Origin: Acidimicrobiales bacterium
Lineage (GTDB): Bacteria; Actinomycetota; Acidimicrobiia; Acidimicrobiales; SHLQ01
Assembly: GCA_020628865.1 (NCBI GenBank)
Contig: JAHDEJ010000017.1
Coordinates: forward strand, 65,534-118,022
Length of the DNA: 52,489 nt
Reading direction: 5' to 3'
Shown: piece after piece, positions 1-7,402 of the stretch
Layout of the letters: each line of letters starts with the position of its first letter
How positions within the stretch are numbered: position 1 is the stretch's first letter
Program-made: the position numbers and the translations under genes
The notes under the pieces: model-generated
What the model saw: only the letters and a program-made list of their open reading frames with translations
Database searches by the model: none
Told to the model about the DNA's origin: nothing

Positions 1-346
1 CTCGCCGCAGTCGTTCGCGGCCGAGGAACATGTTCTGGACGACATCCAGGTTCTCGCAGAGCGAAAGGTCCTGATAAACGAACTCGATGCCGAGCTCGGC
101 GGCGTCCCGAGGACCCCGGATGGCCACATCCTCGCCCTCGAAGCGGATCTCGCCGCTGTCGATCGGATGGATGCCGGCAATCGACTTCACGAGCGTCGAC
201 TTTCCGGCACCGTTGTCGCCGATCAGCGACGTGACCTGTCCGGCGTGGACCCGGAAGTCCACGTCATGGAGGACGTGCACGGACCCGAAGGATTTGTTCA
301 CGCCGCGCAGTTCGAGCAGCGGTTCGGTGGCCAAGGAGGTACTCAT
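1..346 (-). CDS. xylG: Sugar ABC transporter ATP-binding protein, XylG-like (partial, C-terminus outside the window)
   Basis: This is the ATPase of a CUT2-type sugar importer, acting on the inner face of the membrane. Only the first 115 residues are present; the frame runs off the left edge. The visible part has a Walker A motif GDNGAGKST (about residues 43-51) and a Q-loop in VYQDLSL (about residue 90), both standard for the first nucleotide-binding domain of the duplicated XylG/RbsA family. The ATG at 346 follows the binding-protein gene on the same strand by 89 bp, which contains a strong hairpin. A permease gene is expected beyond the edge. Xylose as substrate is inferred from the neighbouring XylF-like protein and xylA/xylB, not from this fragment. 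Confidence 0.93.
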   Translation of the reverse strand, partial: MSTSLATEPLLELRGVNKSFGSVHVLHDVDFRVHAGQVTSLIGDNGAGKSTLVKSIAGIHPIDSGEIRFEGEDVAIRGPRDAAELGIEFVYQDLSLCENLDVVQNMFLGRERLRR

Positions 347-371
347 TTCATGTGTGGTTCAGCTGGGAGTG

Positions 372-420
372 ATCCCGGGCAGGCCCCAACGGGAGGGGAC
401 CCCATGAACCTGCCCGGGAT
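372..420 (-). promoter_or_regulatory. Intercistronic stem-loop between binding-protein and ATPase genes
   Basis: A perfect 12-bp inverted repeat (372-383 and 409-420, ATCCCGGGCAGG and its complement) encloses 25 nt that can form a second G/C stem. It lies in the gap between the binding-protein stop and the ATPase start. Hairpins in this position are known in sugar ABC operons to stabilise the upstream message or cause partial termination, so that binding protein is made in excess. No T-run follows, which favours stabilisation over full termination. Confidence 0.75.
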
Positions 421-435
421 CCACGCGTGGTCGGC

Positions 436-1536
436 TCAGATGCCGGCTTGTTCGCAGAGGTCTTCGATGCCGTTGCAGACGTCGTCTTTGGAGACGAAGC
501 CGTCGTTGATCGGGATCTTGACGTCGTCGAAGAAGATGCTGGTGACCTGTCCTTGGACGTAGGGGACTTCGGCGTTGCCGTTGTCGATGGTGGCGTTGGC
601 GCCGAGGTCGCCGTCGTTGAGGAGGGCGACGGCTGCGGCGACGGCGGCGTCGGCTTCGACCTTGACGGGCTTGTAGACGGTCATGCACTGGGTGCCTTGG
701 AGGATGGCGCGGAGTCCGTCGACGGTGGCGTCCTGTCCGGTGGTGGGCAGGGTGAGGCCGTTGTCGGCGAGGACGCTTTGGGCGGCGAGTGAGAGGCCGT
801 CGTTGGCGACGAGGACGCCGTCGATGTCTCCGCCGACGGAGGTGAGGAGCTGTTCGAAGATGACGGCTGCCTGGGCGTTGTCCCAGTCGGGGACGGCTTC
901 TTCGGCGACGGTTTCGAAGCCGGCGCCGTCGATGGCTGCCTGGTATCCCTCGCGGAACAACGTGGCGTTGTTGTCGGTGGGGGATCCGTGGAGTTGGATG
1001 ATCTTCTTGCCGTCGGTGTCGCCGTTGAAGCATTCGATGAGGCCGCTGCCTTGGGCGGTTCCGACGGCGACGTTGTCGAAGGACACGTAGACGTCGGCTG
1101 CTCCGCCGAGGGTGAGTCGGTCGTAGTCGATGTTCTTGACGCCGGCGGCGGCTGCCTTTTCTTGGATGGCGGCGCCGGATTCGGAGTCGAGGTTGACGAT
1201 GGCGAGGACGCCGATGCCGTCGGCGATCATCTGGTCGGCGATGGTCGACATGGTGTTGGCGTCGCCTTCGGCGTTCTGGATGAGGCATTCGAGGCCGGCG
1301 TCGGCGCATGCGGCTTCGATGAGGGGCCGGTCGAAGGCTTCCCATCGGGCCGAGGATGCCGAGTCGGGAAGAATGAACCCGACCTTGTCACCGGAGGCGG
1401 CGGTTTCACCGGAGCCTTCGTCGGTTGTGGATGCTGTGGTGTCGTCGGTCGCCGTGTCATCGGCGGTGCTGCTGCACCCCGCGGCGAACGTCGCCAGAGC
1501 GGCGAAGATCAGCAGTAGACGTTTCGTTGCGGACAT
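436..1536 (-). CDS. xylF: Xylose-type sugar ABC transporter substrate-binding lipoprotein
   Basis: A 366-residue extracytoplasmic sugar-binding lipoprotein of the Peripla_BP_4 class that delivers sugar to the ABC importer. The N-terminus has a basic start, a hydrophobic stretch and the lipobox LATFAAGC, followed by a Thr/Asp-rich linker of about 25 residues. The segment with YDR and YVSFDNVAVG (about residues 130-150) matches the E. coli XylF pattern YDR..YISFDNEKVG. I chose the ATG at 1536 because GAGGGG stands 10 nt upstream and the signal sequence starts there; an in-frame GTG at 1560 is less likely. It is first in its operon, with the ATPase gene downstream. Two operator-like repeats lie just upstream, so control by the ROK protein is likely. 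Confidence 0.93.
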   Translation of the reverse strand: MSATKRLLLIFAALATFAAGCSSTADDTATDDTTASTTDEGSGETAASGDKVGFILPDSASSARWEAFDRPLIEAACADAGLECLIQNAEGDANTMSTIADQMIADGIGVLAIVNLDSESGAAIQEKAAAAGVKNIDYDRLTLGGAADVYVSFDNVAVGTAQGSGLIECFNGDTDGKKIIQLHGSPTDNNATLFREGYQAAIDGAGFETVAEEAVPDWDNAQAAVIFEQLLTSVGGDIDGVLVANDGLSLAAQSVLADNGLTLPTTGQDATVDGLRAILQGTQCMTVYKPVKVEADAAVAAAVALLNDGDLGANATIDNGNAEVPYVQGQVTSIFFDDVKIPINDGFVSKDDVCNGIEDLCEQAGI

Positions 1537-1584
1537 GGTTGGTGGACCCCTCTTGTCCACTCAAACCGGTCCGTTGTTGGGCAG

Positions 1585-1607
1585 GTTTGTAGCAGACGTA
1601 GACAAAC
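1585..1607. promoter_or_regulatory. Probable ROK/XylR operator A
   Basis: Inverted repeat GTTTGT-N11-ACAAAC in the 108-bp gap upstream of the binding-protein gene. The core TTTGT-N11-ACAAA recurs with the same spacing at 1612-1632 and 2933-2955. Known XylR operators of the ROK family also carry TTTGTT/AACAAA half-sites. Binding by the local regulator is inferred. Confidence 0.75.
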
Positions 1608-1611
1608 AATA

Positions 1612-1632
1612 TTTGTCGAAGTGTGCGACAAA
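1612..1632. promoter_or_regulatory. Probable ROK/XylR operator B
   Basis: Perfect 7-bp inverted repeat TTTGTCG-N7-CGACAAA, equal to TTTGT-N11-ACAAA. Its centre is 26 bp from that of operator A, so two dimers could bind side by side upstream of the transporter operon. It also sits only 13 bp beyond the stop of the regulator gene. Confidence 0.75.
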
Positions 1633-1644
1633 CCCGGCCGGGCG

Positions 1645-2871
1645 TCAAGTTCTGATCGAAGACATCGTTCCAATCGGGTCGGCGAGTGCGTGTTCGAAGG
1701 CCATCTCTGCAGCGCCGATCAGGATGGCGGAATCGCCAAGAATGGACGGCACGATTGCGGCGCCGCGCAGTGGCGGAAGAACTCGTGTCTCGAGTTCGGC
1801 GCGTACCGCGTCGATCAGGTGGGCGTACCCGGTCCGGTACATGCCGCCGAGAACGATCACGTCGGGGTTGAAGATGTTGATGAGCGTGGAAACGCCGATT
1901 CCGAGCCAACGGCCAGTGGTGGCGAGGGCGTCCCGGGCCTGCTCTTCTCCGCGATCGGCGTGGTCCCAGAGCGTGTCGGCAGCGTCCGCGCCATCGTCCG
2001 GGTTCAGCCCGGCGCGCTCGAGGAGGGCGCGGATGCCGATTTCGGTCTCCCAACAGCCGATCGAGCCGCAGCCGCAGTTGCGGCCATCCGGATTCACGGT
2101 GAGGTGCCCGATTTCGCCGGCGAAGCCACTGCGACCGGTGAGCGGTCGGCCATTGCTGATCACGCCGCCACCCACGCCGACCTCTCCGGAGAGGTAGATC
2201 ATGTCGTTGGCGTCCCGGCCCGCACCCCGTGTGCTTTCCGCTCGGGCACTCAGGTTGGCTTCGTTCCCGACCCTGATCTCGCCACAATCCTTGATTTCAT
2301 TGGCGAGAAGCTGGCCCAGGGGGACGTTGTCCCAGCCGAGGTTCGGTGCCATCGTCACCGTGTTCTCCGCTTCTTCGACAAGGCCGACCACGCCCACGCC
2401 CGTGCCGATGATGGTTGGAGAACCGGCGTCGGCGAGCACGTCGCGTGCCAACGTACCGATGTCGGCGATCGCATCTTCGACGCGTACCTGGGAGCGTGTT
2501 CGGGCGAGCCTCCGCTCGGCGAGCGACTCTCCGCCGAGTCGGAACACTGCTGCGGCGATGGAATCCACCTCGACCTCGATGGCGAGGGCTGCGATGTCGG
2601 TGGAGAACGTGACGAGCGGGGAGGGTCGGCCCGGCCGGCCGTCGGATTGGGGGGCCTGTTCGAAGACCAGGCCGGCGTCGGTGAGCTCGCTGACCTGCAC
2701 CGCGACCGAGCTGCGGGTGAGTCCCGTGTAGGCGCAGAGGTCCGACCGGGTGAGGGGGCCGTGGAAGTGGAGAGCGGAGAGGACCTGAGAGAGGTTCGCC
2801 GTGCGCACCGAGGCGCTGCGCATGCTGCGCGGCGCAGGGTCTGCCGGAGCTTGGTTGGTGGGGTTCGGCAT
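1645..2871 (-). CDS. ROK-family transcriptional regulator (probable xylose repressor)
   Basis: A 408-residue regulator of the NagC/XylR branch of ROK proteins. Residues about 20-80 form a winged helix-turn-helix (LSQVLSALHFHGPLTRSDL, then SSVAVQVSELTDAG). Residues about 90-400 are the sugar-kinase-like ROK fold, with the glycine-rich signature GVGGGVISNGRPL and a zinc-site motif CGCGSIGCWE that ROK repressors share. It is divergent from xylA and lies upstream of the transporter operon on the same strand, with operator-like repeats at both ends. I infer that it releases these sites when a sugar binds. The ATG at 2871 has GAGG about 10 nt upstream. Xylose as inducer is inferred from context. 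Confidence 0.9.
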   Translation of the reverse strand: MPNPTNQAPADPAPRSMRSASVRTANLSQVLSALHFHGPLTRSDLCAYTGLTRSSVAVQVSELTDAGLVFEQAPQSDGRPGRPSPLVTFSTDIAALAIEVEVDSIAAAVFRLGGESLAERRLARTRSQVRVEDAIADIGTLARDVLADAGSPTIIGTGVGVVGLVEEAENTVTMAPNLGWDNVPLGQLLANEIKDCGEIRVGNEANLSARAESTRGAGRDANDMIYLSGEVGVGGGVISNGRPLTGRSGFAGEIGHLTVNPDGRNCGCGSIGCWETEIGIRALLERAGLNPDDGADAADTLWDHADRGEEQARDALATTGRWLGIGVSTLINIFNPDVIVLGGMYRTGYAHLIDAVRAELETRVLPPLRGAAIVPSILGDSAILIGAAEMAFEHALADPIGTMSSIRT

Positions 2872-2932
2872 TCGATCAGTGCCTCGTTGCAGTGGGCGGT
2901 CGACCGTGAAGTGACGGTCGTGTGGATGGATA

Positions 2933-2955
2933 ATTTGTGCGAACCGTGAACAAAT
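2933..2955. promoter_or_regulatory. Probable ROK/XylR operator C in the xylR-xylA divergent region
   Basis: Inverted repeat ATTTGT-N11-ACAAAT, midway between the regulator start (2871) and xylA start (3017). It shares core and spacing with sites A and B. Candidate -10 boxes for xylA (TAGTCT at 2955, TACAGT at 2960) touch or directly follow the right half-site, a position suited to repression. Confidence 0.78.
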
Positions 2956-3016
2956 AGTCTACAGTCACCATCTTGTACGAACGTCCATTCCCGCTGAACG
3001 CAAAATTGTAGGAGCC

Positions 3017-4345
3017 ATGACCAATCCGTTCTTCCCGACAGTAGACACCATTCGCTTCGAGGGAAGCGACAGCACCAACAGCCTCGCGTTTCGATGGTAC
3101 GACGCCGACCGGGTCATCGGCGGGAAGTCGATGGCTGAGCATCTCCGCTTCGCTGTCAGCTACTGGCACTCCTTCTGTTGGGATGGCTTCGACATCTTCG
3201 GCCAAGGCACCCTGCATCGACCATGGGTGAACGCCGCCGGCGATCCGATGGTGCACGCCCGCACGAAGATGGCGGCCGCATTCGAGTTCTTCCAGAAGCT
3301 CGGCGTGCCCTACTACTGCTTCCACGACATCGACATCGCGCCGGCAGGGGCAACCTTCGCCGAGTCGTGTCGAAACCTCGACGCCATGGTGGACGAAGCC
3401 GCCCGCTGGCAGGAGGAGACGGGCGTGGGCCTGCTGTGGGGAACAGCCAACCTCTTCTCGAATCCGCGCTTCGGCGCCGGTGCTGCGACCAGCCCGGACC
3501 CGGAGATCTTCGCCTATGCCGCCGCCCAGATCTGCCACTGTCTCGAGGCGACGAATCGGTTGGGCGGTGCGAACTATGTCATGTGGGGCGGCCGTGAGGG
3601 CTACGAGACCCTCCTCAACACCGATCTCAAGCGGGAACTCGACCAGCTGGGCCGCATGCTGACGCTGGTGGTGGAGCACAAGCACGCCATCGGCTTCGAT
3701 GGCCCGATCCTGCTCGAGCCGAAGCCCTTCGAACCCACCAAGCATCAATACGATTTCGATGTCGCTGCGTGTGACGCCTTCCTGCAGCGGTATGAACTGA
3801 CCGCCGACGTGAAGGTCAACATCGAGGTCAACCACGCGACATTGGCAGGACACGACTTCGCCCACGAGGTGGCCGCAGCTGCCGCCAGCGGCATCCTCGG
3901 GTCCGTCGATGCAAATGCAGGCGATGACCGGCTCGGCTGGGACGTGGATCGCTTCCCCGTCTCGGTCGAACAGATGACTCTCGGAATGTACGAGATCCTC
4001 CGGGCCGGAGGATTGACGACGGGCGGGCTGAACTTCGATGCGAAGCTGCGGCGGCAGTCATCGGCCGTCGACGACCTCTTTCACGCGCACATCGGCGGCA
4101 TGGACACGATGGCCCGGGCGCTCATCGTTGCCCATGCCCTGCTCGACGACGGCGTGCTCGAGGAGTTCACCGCCGAGCGCTATGCGGGTTGGGAGACCGA
4201 ACGGGGGCAGCAGGTCCTCGGGTCGCTGTCGTTGCAGCAGCTGCACGCTGAGCAGCTGGCCGCTGATGCGAATCCGATGTTCGCCAGTGGACGACAGGAG
4301 AAGCTGGAGAACACGGTCGCTCGCTACGTCCAGACCGCATCGTGA
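3017..4345 (+). CDS. xylA: Xylose isomerase
   Basis: Converts D-xylose to D-xylulose in the cytoplasm using divalent metals. The 442-residue length matches the longer group II (E. coli/Bacillus-like) enzymes, not the roughly 390-residue group I enzymes common in Streptomyces. Visible motifs are the catalytic-His region YYCFHDIDIAPAG (about residue 100), VMWGGREGYETLLNTD (about 190), the metal-ligand segment LLEPKP (about 235) and NIEVNHATLAGHDFAHE with SVDANAGDDRLGWDVD (about 275-320). The start is fixed by AGGAG 4-5 nt before the ATG. The stop overlaps the xylB start (GTGA), so the two are translationally coupled. Operator C lies upstream. Confidence 0.97.
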   Translation: MTNPFFPTVDTIRFEGSDSTNSLAFRWYDADRVIGGKSMAEHLRFAVSYWHSFCWDGFDIFGQGTLHRPWVNAAGDPMVHARTKMAAAFEFFQKLGVPYYCFHDIDIAPAGATFAESCRNLDAMVDEAARWQEETGVGLLWGTANLFSNPRFGAGAATSPDPEIFAYAAAQICHCLEATNRLGGANYVMWGGREGYETLLNTDLKRELDQLGRMLTLVVEHKHAIGFDGPILLEPKPFEPTKHQYDFDVAACDAFLQRYELTADVKVNIEVNHATLAGHDFAHEVAAAAASGILGSVDANAGDDRLGWDVDRFPVSVEQMTLGMYEILRAGGLTTGGLNFDAKLRRQSSAVDDLFHAHIGGMDTMARALIVAHALLDDGVLEEFTAERYAGWETERGQQVLGSLSLQQLHAEQLAADANPMFASGRQEKLENTVARYVQTAS

Positions 4346-5799
4346 CGAGGCTCGTTCTCGGCGTCGATTCGTCCACACAATCGACCAAGGTCGAAGTGCG
4401 GGACGCTCGGAGCGGGTCGGTTGTCGCCGTCGGCGCTGCGCCCCATCCGCCAACGCTTCCGCCCGTGAGCGAGCAGGACCCCCGCTCCTGGTGGGGAGCG
4501 CTCCGCGTCGCCTGTGAGCAACTGGGGGACGTCAGATCCGACATCGTTGCGATGTCCGTGGCAGGCCAACAGCACGGCCTCGTCCTCCTCGATGCGGCAG
4601 GGAGTCCTGTTCGGCGAGCGAAGTTGTGGAACGACACGACGTCGGCGGGAGAGGCCGCTTCCCTCACCGCAGCGCTCGGTGCGGGCGAGCTGGCACGACT
4701 CGTGGGTTCTGTTCCGGTTGCCTCCTTCACCGTCACGAAGCTCGCTTGGATGTTGGCCAACGAACCACACAGCATGGAGCAGGTGGCGCGCATCATGTTG
4801 CCCCACGACTACCTGACCTGGCGTCTGACCGGTGCGCACGTCACCGACCGCGGCGACGCCTCTGGTACCGGCTGGTGGAGCCCCGCCTCCGGTACCTATG
4901 TGCCGGAGGTGCTCGACCACGTTGGTTCCCCGGGCGAGAACTGGGCGGCGCTGCTCCCTCGGGTGCTGGCTCCGACTGAAGTCGCAGGAGAGATCACGGC
5001 AGACGCAGCCTTTGCGCTCGGACTCCCCGAGGGCGTCACCATCGGCCCGGGCACCGGGGACAACATGGCGGGAGCCCTGGGTCTCGGACTTGGGCCAGGA
5101 GATGTCGTGATGTCGCTCGGCACATCCGGCGTCGCCTACGGAGTGTCGGATGAACCAACCCGGGATGCGACGGGACGAGTGGCGGGGTTCGCCGACGCAA
5201 CCGGGCGTCATCTTCCACTGGTGTGCACGCTCAATGCCACGCGAGTGACGGACATGGTCGCCGATTGGCTGGGCACCGATGCCGCTGGGCTCGGGGATCT
5301 GGCCATGGCCGCCGATGAGTCAGGCCGGCGGCCGATCATCGTTCCCTGGTTCGATGGAGAACGAACACCAAATGTTCCGAACGGTGCCGGCCAACTGCTG
5401 GAACTGACAACCGCCACGACACCGGCCGACATCGCACTGGCTGCCCACGATGGGGTGCTCTGCGGGTTGTTCGACGGGGTCGATGCGCTCATCGAAGCGG
5501 GGGTCTCGGTGAGCGGTCAACTCCACCTGATCGGCGGCGGCGCCCGGTCTTCCGCCTACCGTCAACGATGCGCAGACCTCTGGGGTCAGCCGGTGGTTCG
5601 GCCCGACGCCGACGAGACCGTTGCGACTGGCGCTGCGGTGCAGGCGGCGGCGATTGCGCTCGACGAACCGATGGCGGAAACACAGCAACGATGGGCGCTC
5701 GGCGCCGGCGACTGGGTGCATCCCCGACCCGGTGTCGATGCGGTCGCAATTCGTGATCGGCACCGACACGCCACGCAGCACGCGATGACCTTTGCCTGA
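4342..5799 (+). CDS. xylB: Xylulokinase (FGGY family)
   Basis: Phosphorylates D-xylulose to xylulose 5-phosphate for the pentose phosphate pathway. The 485-residue protein has the FGGY layout: N-terminal phosphate-binding loop GVDSSTQSTK (about residues 7-16), substrate-region AGQQHGLVLLD (about 75), TGDNMAGALGLGLGPGDVV in the middle, and C-terminal LIGGGARSSAYRQ with the ATPase-fold glycines (about 395). The GTG start at 4342 overlaps the xylA stop by 4 bp. Together with xylA it completes the isomerase pathway. The other FGGY kinases differ in substrate, but the context makes xylulose the clear choice. Confidence 0.96.
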   Translation: MTRLVLGVDSSTQSTKVEVRDARSGSVVAVGAAPHPPTLPPVSEQDPRSWWGALRVACEQLGDVRSDIVAMSVAGQQHGLVLLDAAGSPVRRAKLWNDTTSAGEAASLTAALGAGELARLVGSVPVASFTVTKLAWMLANEPHSMEQVARIMLPHDYLTWRLTGAHVTDRGDASGTGWWSPASGTYVPEVLDHVGSPGENWAALLPRVLAPTEVAGEITADAAFALGLPEGVTIGPGTGDNMAGALGLGLGPGDVVMSLGTSGVAYGVSDEPTRDATGRVAGFADATGRHLPLVCTLNATRVTDMVADWLGTDAAGLGDLAMAADESGRRPIIVPWFDGERTPNVPNGAGQLLELTTATTPADIALAAHDGVLCGLFDGVDALIEAGVSVSGQLHLIGGGARSSAYRQRCADLWGQPVVRPDADETVATGAAVQAAAIALDEPMAETQQRWALGAGDWVHPRPGVDAVAIRDRHRHATQHAMTFA

Positions 5800-5852
5800 T
5801 CCCTGCGGGTTGGTGCCGTCCACTCTGCGCCGGCTCGGGGTAACAATGAGGC

Positions 5853-7385
5853 ATGCGCGGCGAACAAGAGAACGCATCGGTTCGGGTGGAGATCGATGCT
5901 TCGGTAGACAGTGGCCGGTCGCTGCCCGACGTGCCTGACGAGGGTCGGTCTCCGATCGTGCTGTTGGGCGTGCTCCTGGTCGGTGTGTTCGCCGCCGGGT
6001 TGCTCCTGTTGGCCCTTCCTGATGGGGGCGATCCGCTCCCCGGTGGTCCGGAGCTCGCCGTCGATTCGTCGACGACCACCACATCCACCACCGAGGCGCC
6101 GTCCACGACGGCTGCGCCCGATGTCGGCCTGCAGGCGACTGACCTGCGTGGTCAGGTTCTCTCCGTCGTACCGGCCGATCGTGGCTGGATCGCTCTGCAG
6201 GCCCTGACCACACGGATGGGGCCGCCGCAGCTGCACCGGTCGCTCGATGGGCTCACGTGGACGGCGATCGAGACGGTGGACGACTCGGCTCCAGTCGAGA
6301 ACGCGGTGATCGACTACTCGAGCATGACGGTTACCCAAGAGGGATTCGCCCTGCTGCGGACGACGACCACCAACCCCGGGCCCAGCTCGGACAATTCAAC
6401 GGTTCGGGTGGATCGGCTCGTGTCGCAATTCGGGGTCGAGTGGTCGGTCGATGCAACCTTCGTTCCGATCGAACGGACCGGGGTGTTCATGCAGCCGATC
6501 GCCCATGAGGGGAGCTGGGTTCATGTCGTGGCCTGGTCCGACCAGATGCTCGGCCAGAATTCGCTGTTCGGCAATGTGCTCTTGGACAACGTGGTCGATG
6601 CCGAGCTGCTGCCCGAGGCGATCTGCTGGGCGTTCGAGTCGGGCAGCCGCATCGAGGTCATCAGCTGTGCAGACGGCCCATCGGTCTCGCTCGAAGAAGA
6701 GGACTTCCTCGTCCCCGAGGACTTCCCACGGATCCGGCAATGCGTGAACGTCCTCGTCGGGTCGATCGGGCAGCTGATGACCGGATTCGAGTTCAGCACG
6801 ATCGGCCCGGGCGGCGCCGAGCGGACGATCGACGACGTGGCCCGCCTGATCGCTGCGCCTTCGGTGCTCGACGATGGCACCGTCGTGCTCGTCGACGCTG
6901 GCACCGACCTGTTGGACACCGGAGTCTGCGGCGAGCTGGTCGAGGAGCAGCCGGCACTCGGCTCGTCGATCATCGTGTGGCCACCGGAGGCGTTGGAGCC
7001 CATCCGGTTGCCGATCGAGCTCGACGGGCTGCCGGCCCAGGTGTTCGGACCGACCCGGGCGGCCGCCGCAACCGAGACCGGGATCCGTGTCCTGCTCGGT
7101 TCGGACGTTTGGGAGGTATCGCCCGATCTGTCGACGGCTCGTCGCCTGTACGCGGCGGGCGAGCGGCAGCCCGACGATGCCGCTCTGCTCGCGGATGGCG
7201 GCGCTTCGATCGTCCGTCGGGTCGGGGCCTCGGTCGAGCTCGTCGACGTGGCAACTGGTGAGCTGCTCGTCCTCGACGGATCCGTCGACCCGACGGCGTG
7301 GATCGAACCGCTGGCGCTGTTCGACGACCAGCTCTTCGTCACTGTGAACGGTGACCTGTCGGTTCTCGAACTCGACACGCCGTAG
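5853..7385 (+). CDS. Membrane-anchored protein of unknown function with a large extracellular domain
   Basis: A 510-residue protein I do not recognise. Residues 1-32 are cytoplasmic and acidic, 33-56 form one transmembrane helix (PIVLLGVLLVGVFAAGLLLL), and about 65-90 are a Thr/Ser-rich linker. The remaining roughly 420 residues appear extracellular, beta-rich and acidic, with a few cysteines (WAFESGSRIEVISC, RIRQCVNV, TGVCGEL). Repeated SLDGLTWTAIE-like and VLDDGTVVL-like strands hint at a beta-propeller, but I cannot prove it. A TAACAA box lies 6 nt before the ATG. It follows xylB in the same direction but is probably transcribed separately. It ends 17 bp from the convergent MMPL gene. Confidence 0.75.
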   Translation: MRGEQENASVRVEIDASVDSGRSLPDVPDEGRSPIVLLGVLLVGVFAAGLLLLALPDGGDPLPGGPELAVDSSTTTTSTTEAPSTTAAPDVGLQATDLRGQVLSVVPADRGWIALQALTTRMGPPQLHRSLDGLTWTAIETVDDSAPVENAVIDYSSMTVTQEGFALLRTTTTNPGPSSDNSTVRVDRLVSQFGVEWSVDATFVPIERTGVFMQPIAHEGSWVHVVAWSDQMLGQNSLFGNVLLDNVVDAELLPEAICWAFESGSRIEVISCADGPSVSLEEEDFLVPEDFPRIRQCVNVLVGSIGQLMTGFEFSTIGPGGAERTIDDVARLIAAPSVLDDGTVVLVDAGTDLLDTGVCGELVEEQPALGSSIIVWPPEALEPIRLPIELDGLPAQVFGPTRAAAATETGIRVLLGSDVWEVSPDLSTARRLYAAGERQPDDAALLADGGASIVRRVGASVELVDVATGELLVLDGSVDPTAWIEPLALFDDQLFVTVNGDLSVLELDTP

Positions 7386-7402
7386 GGCAGGTCGGTTTCG
7401 GG

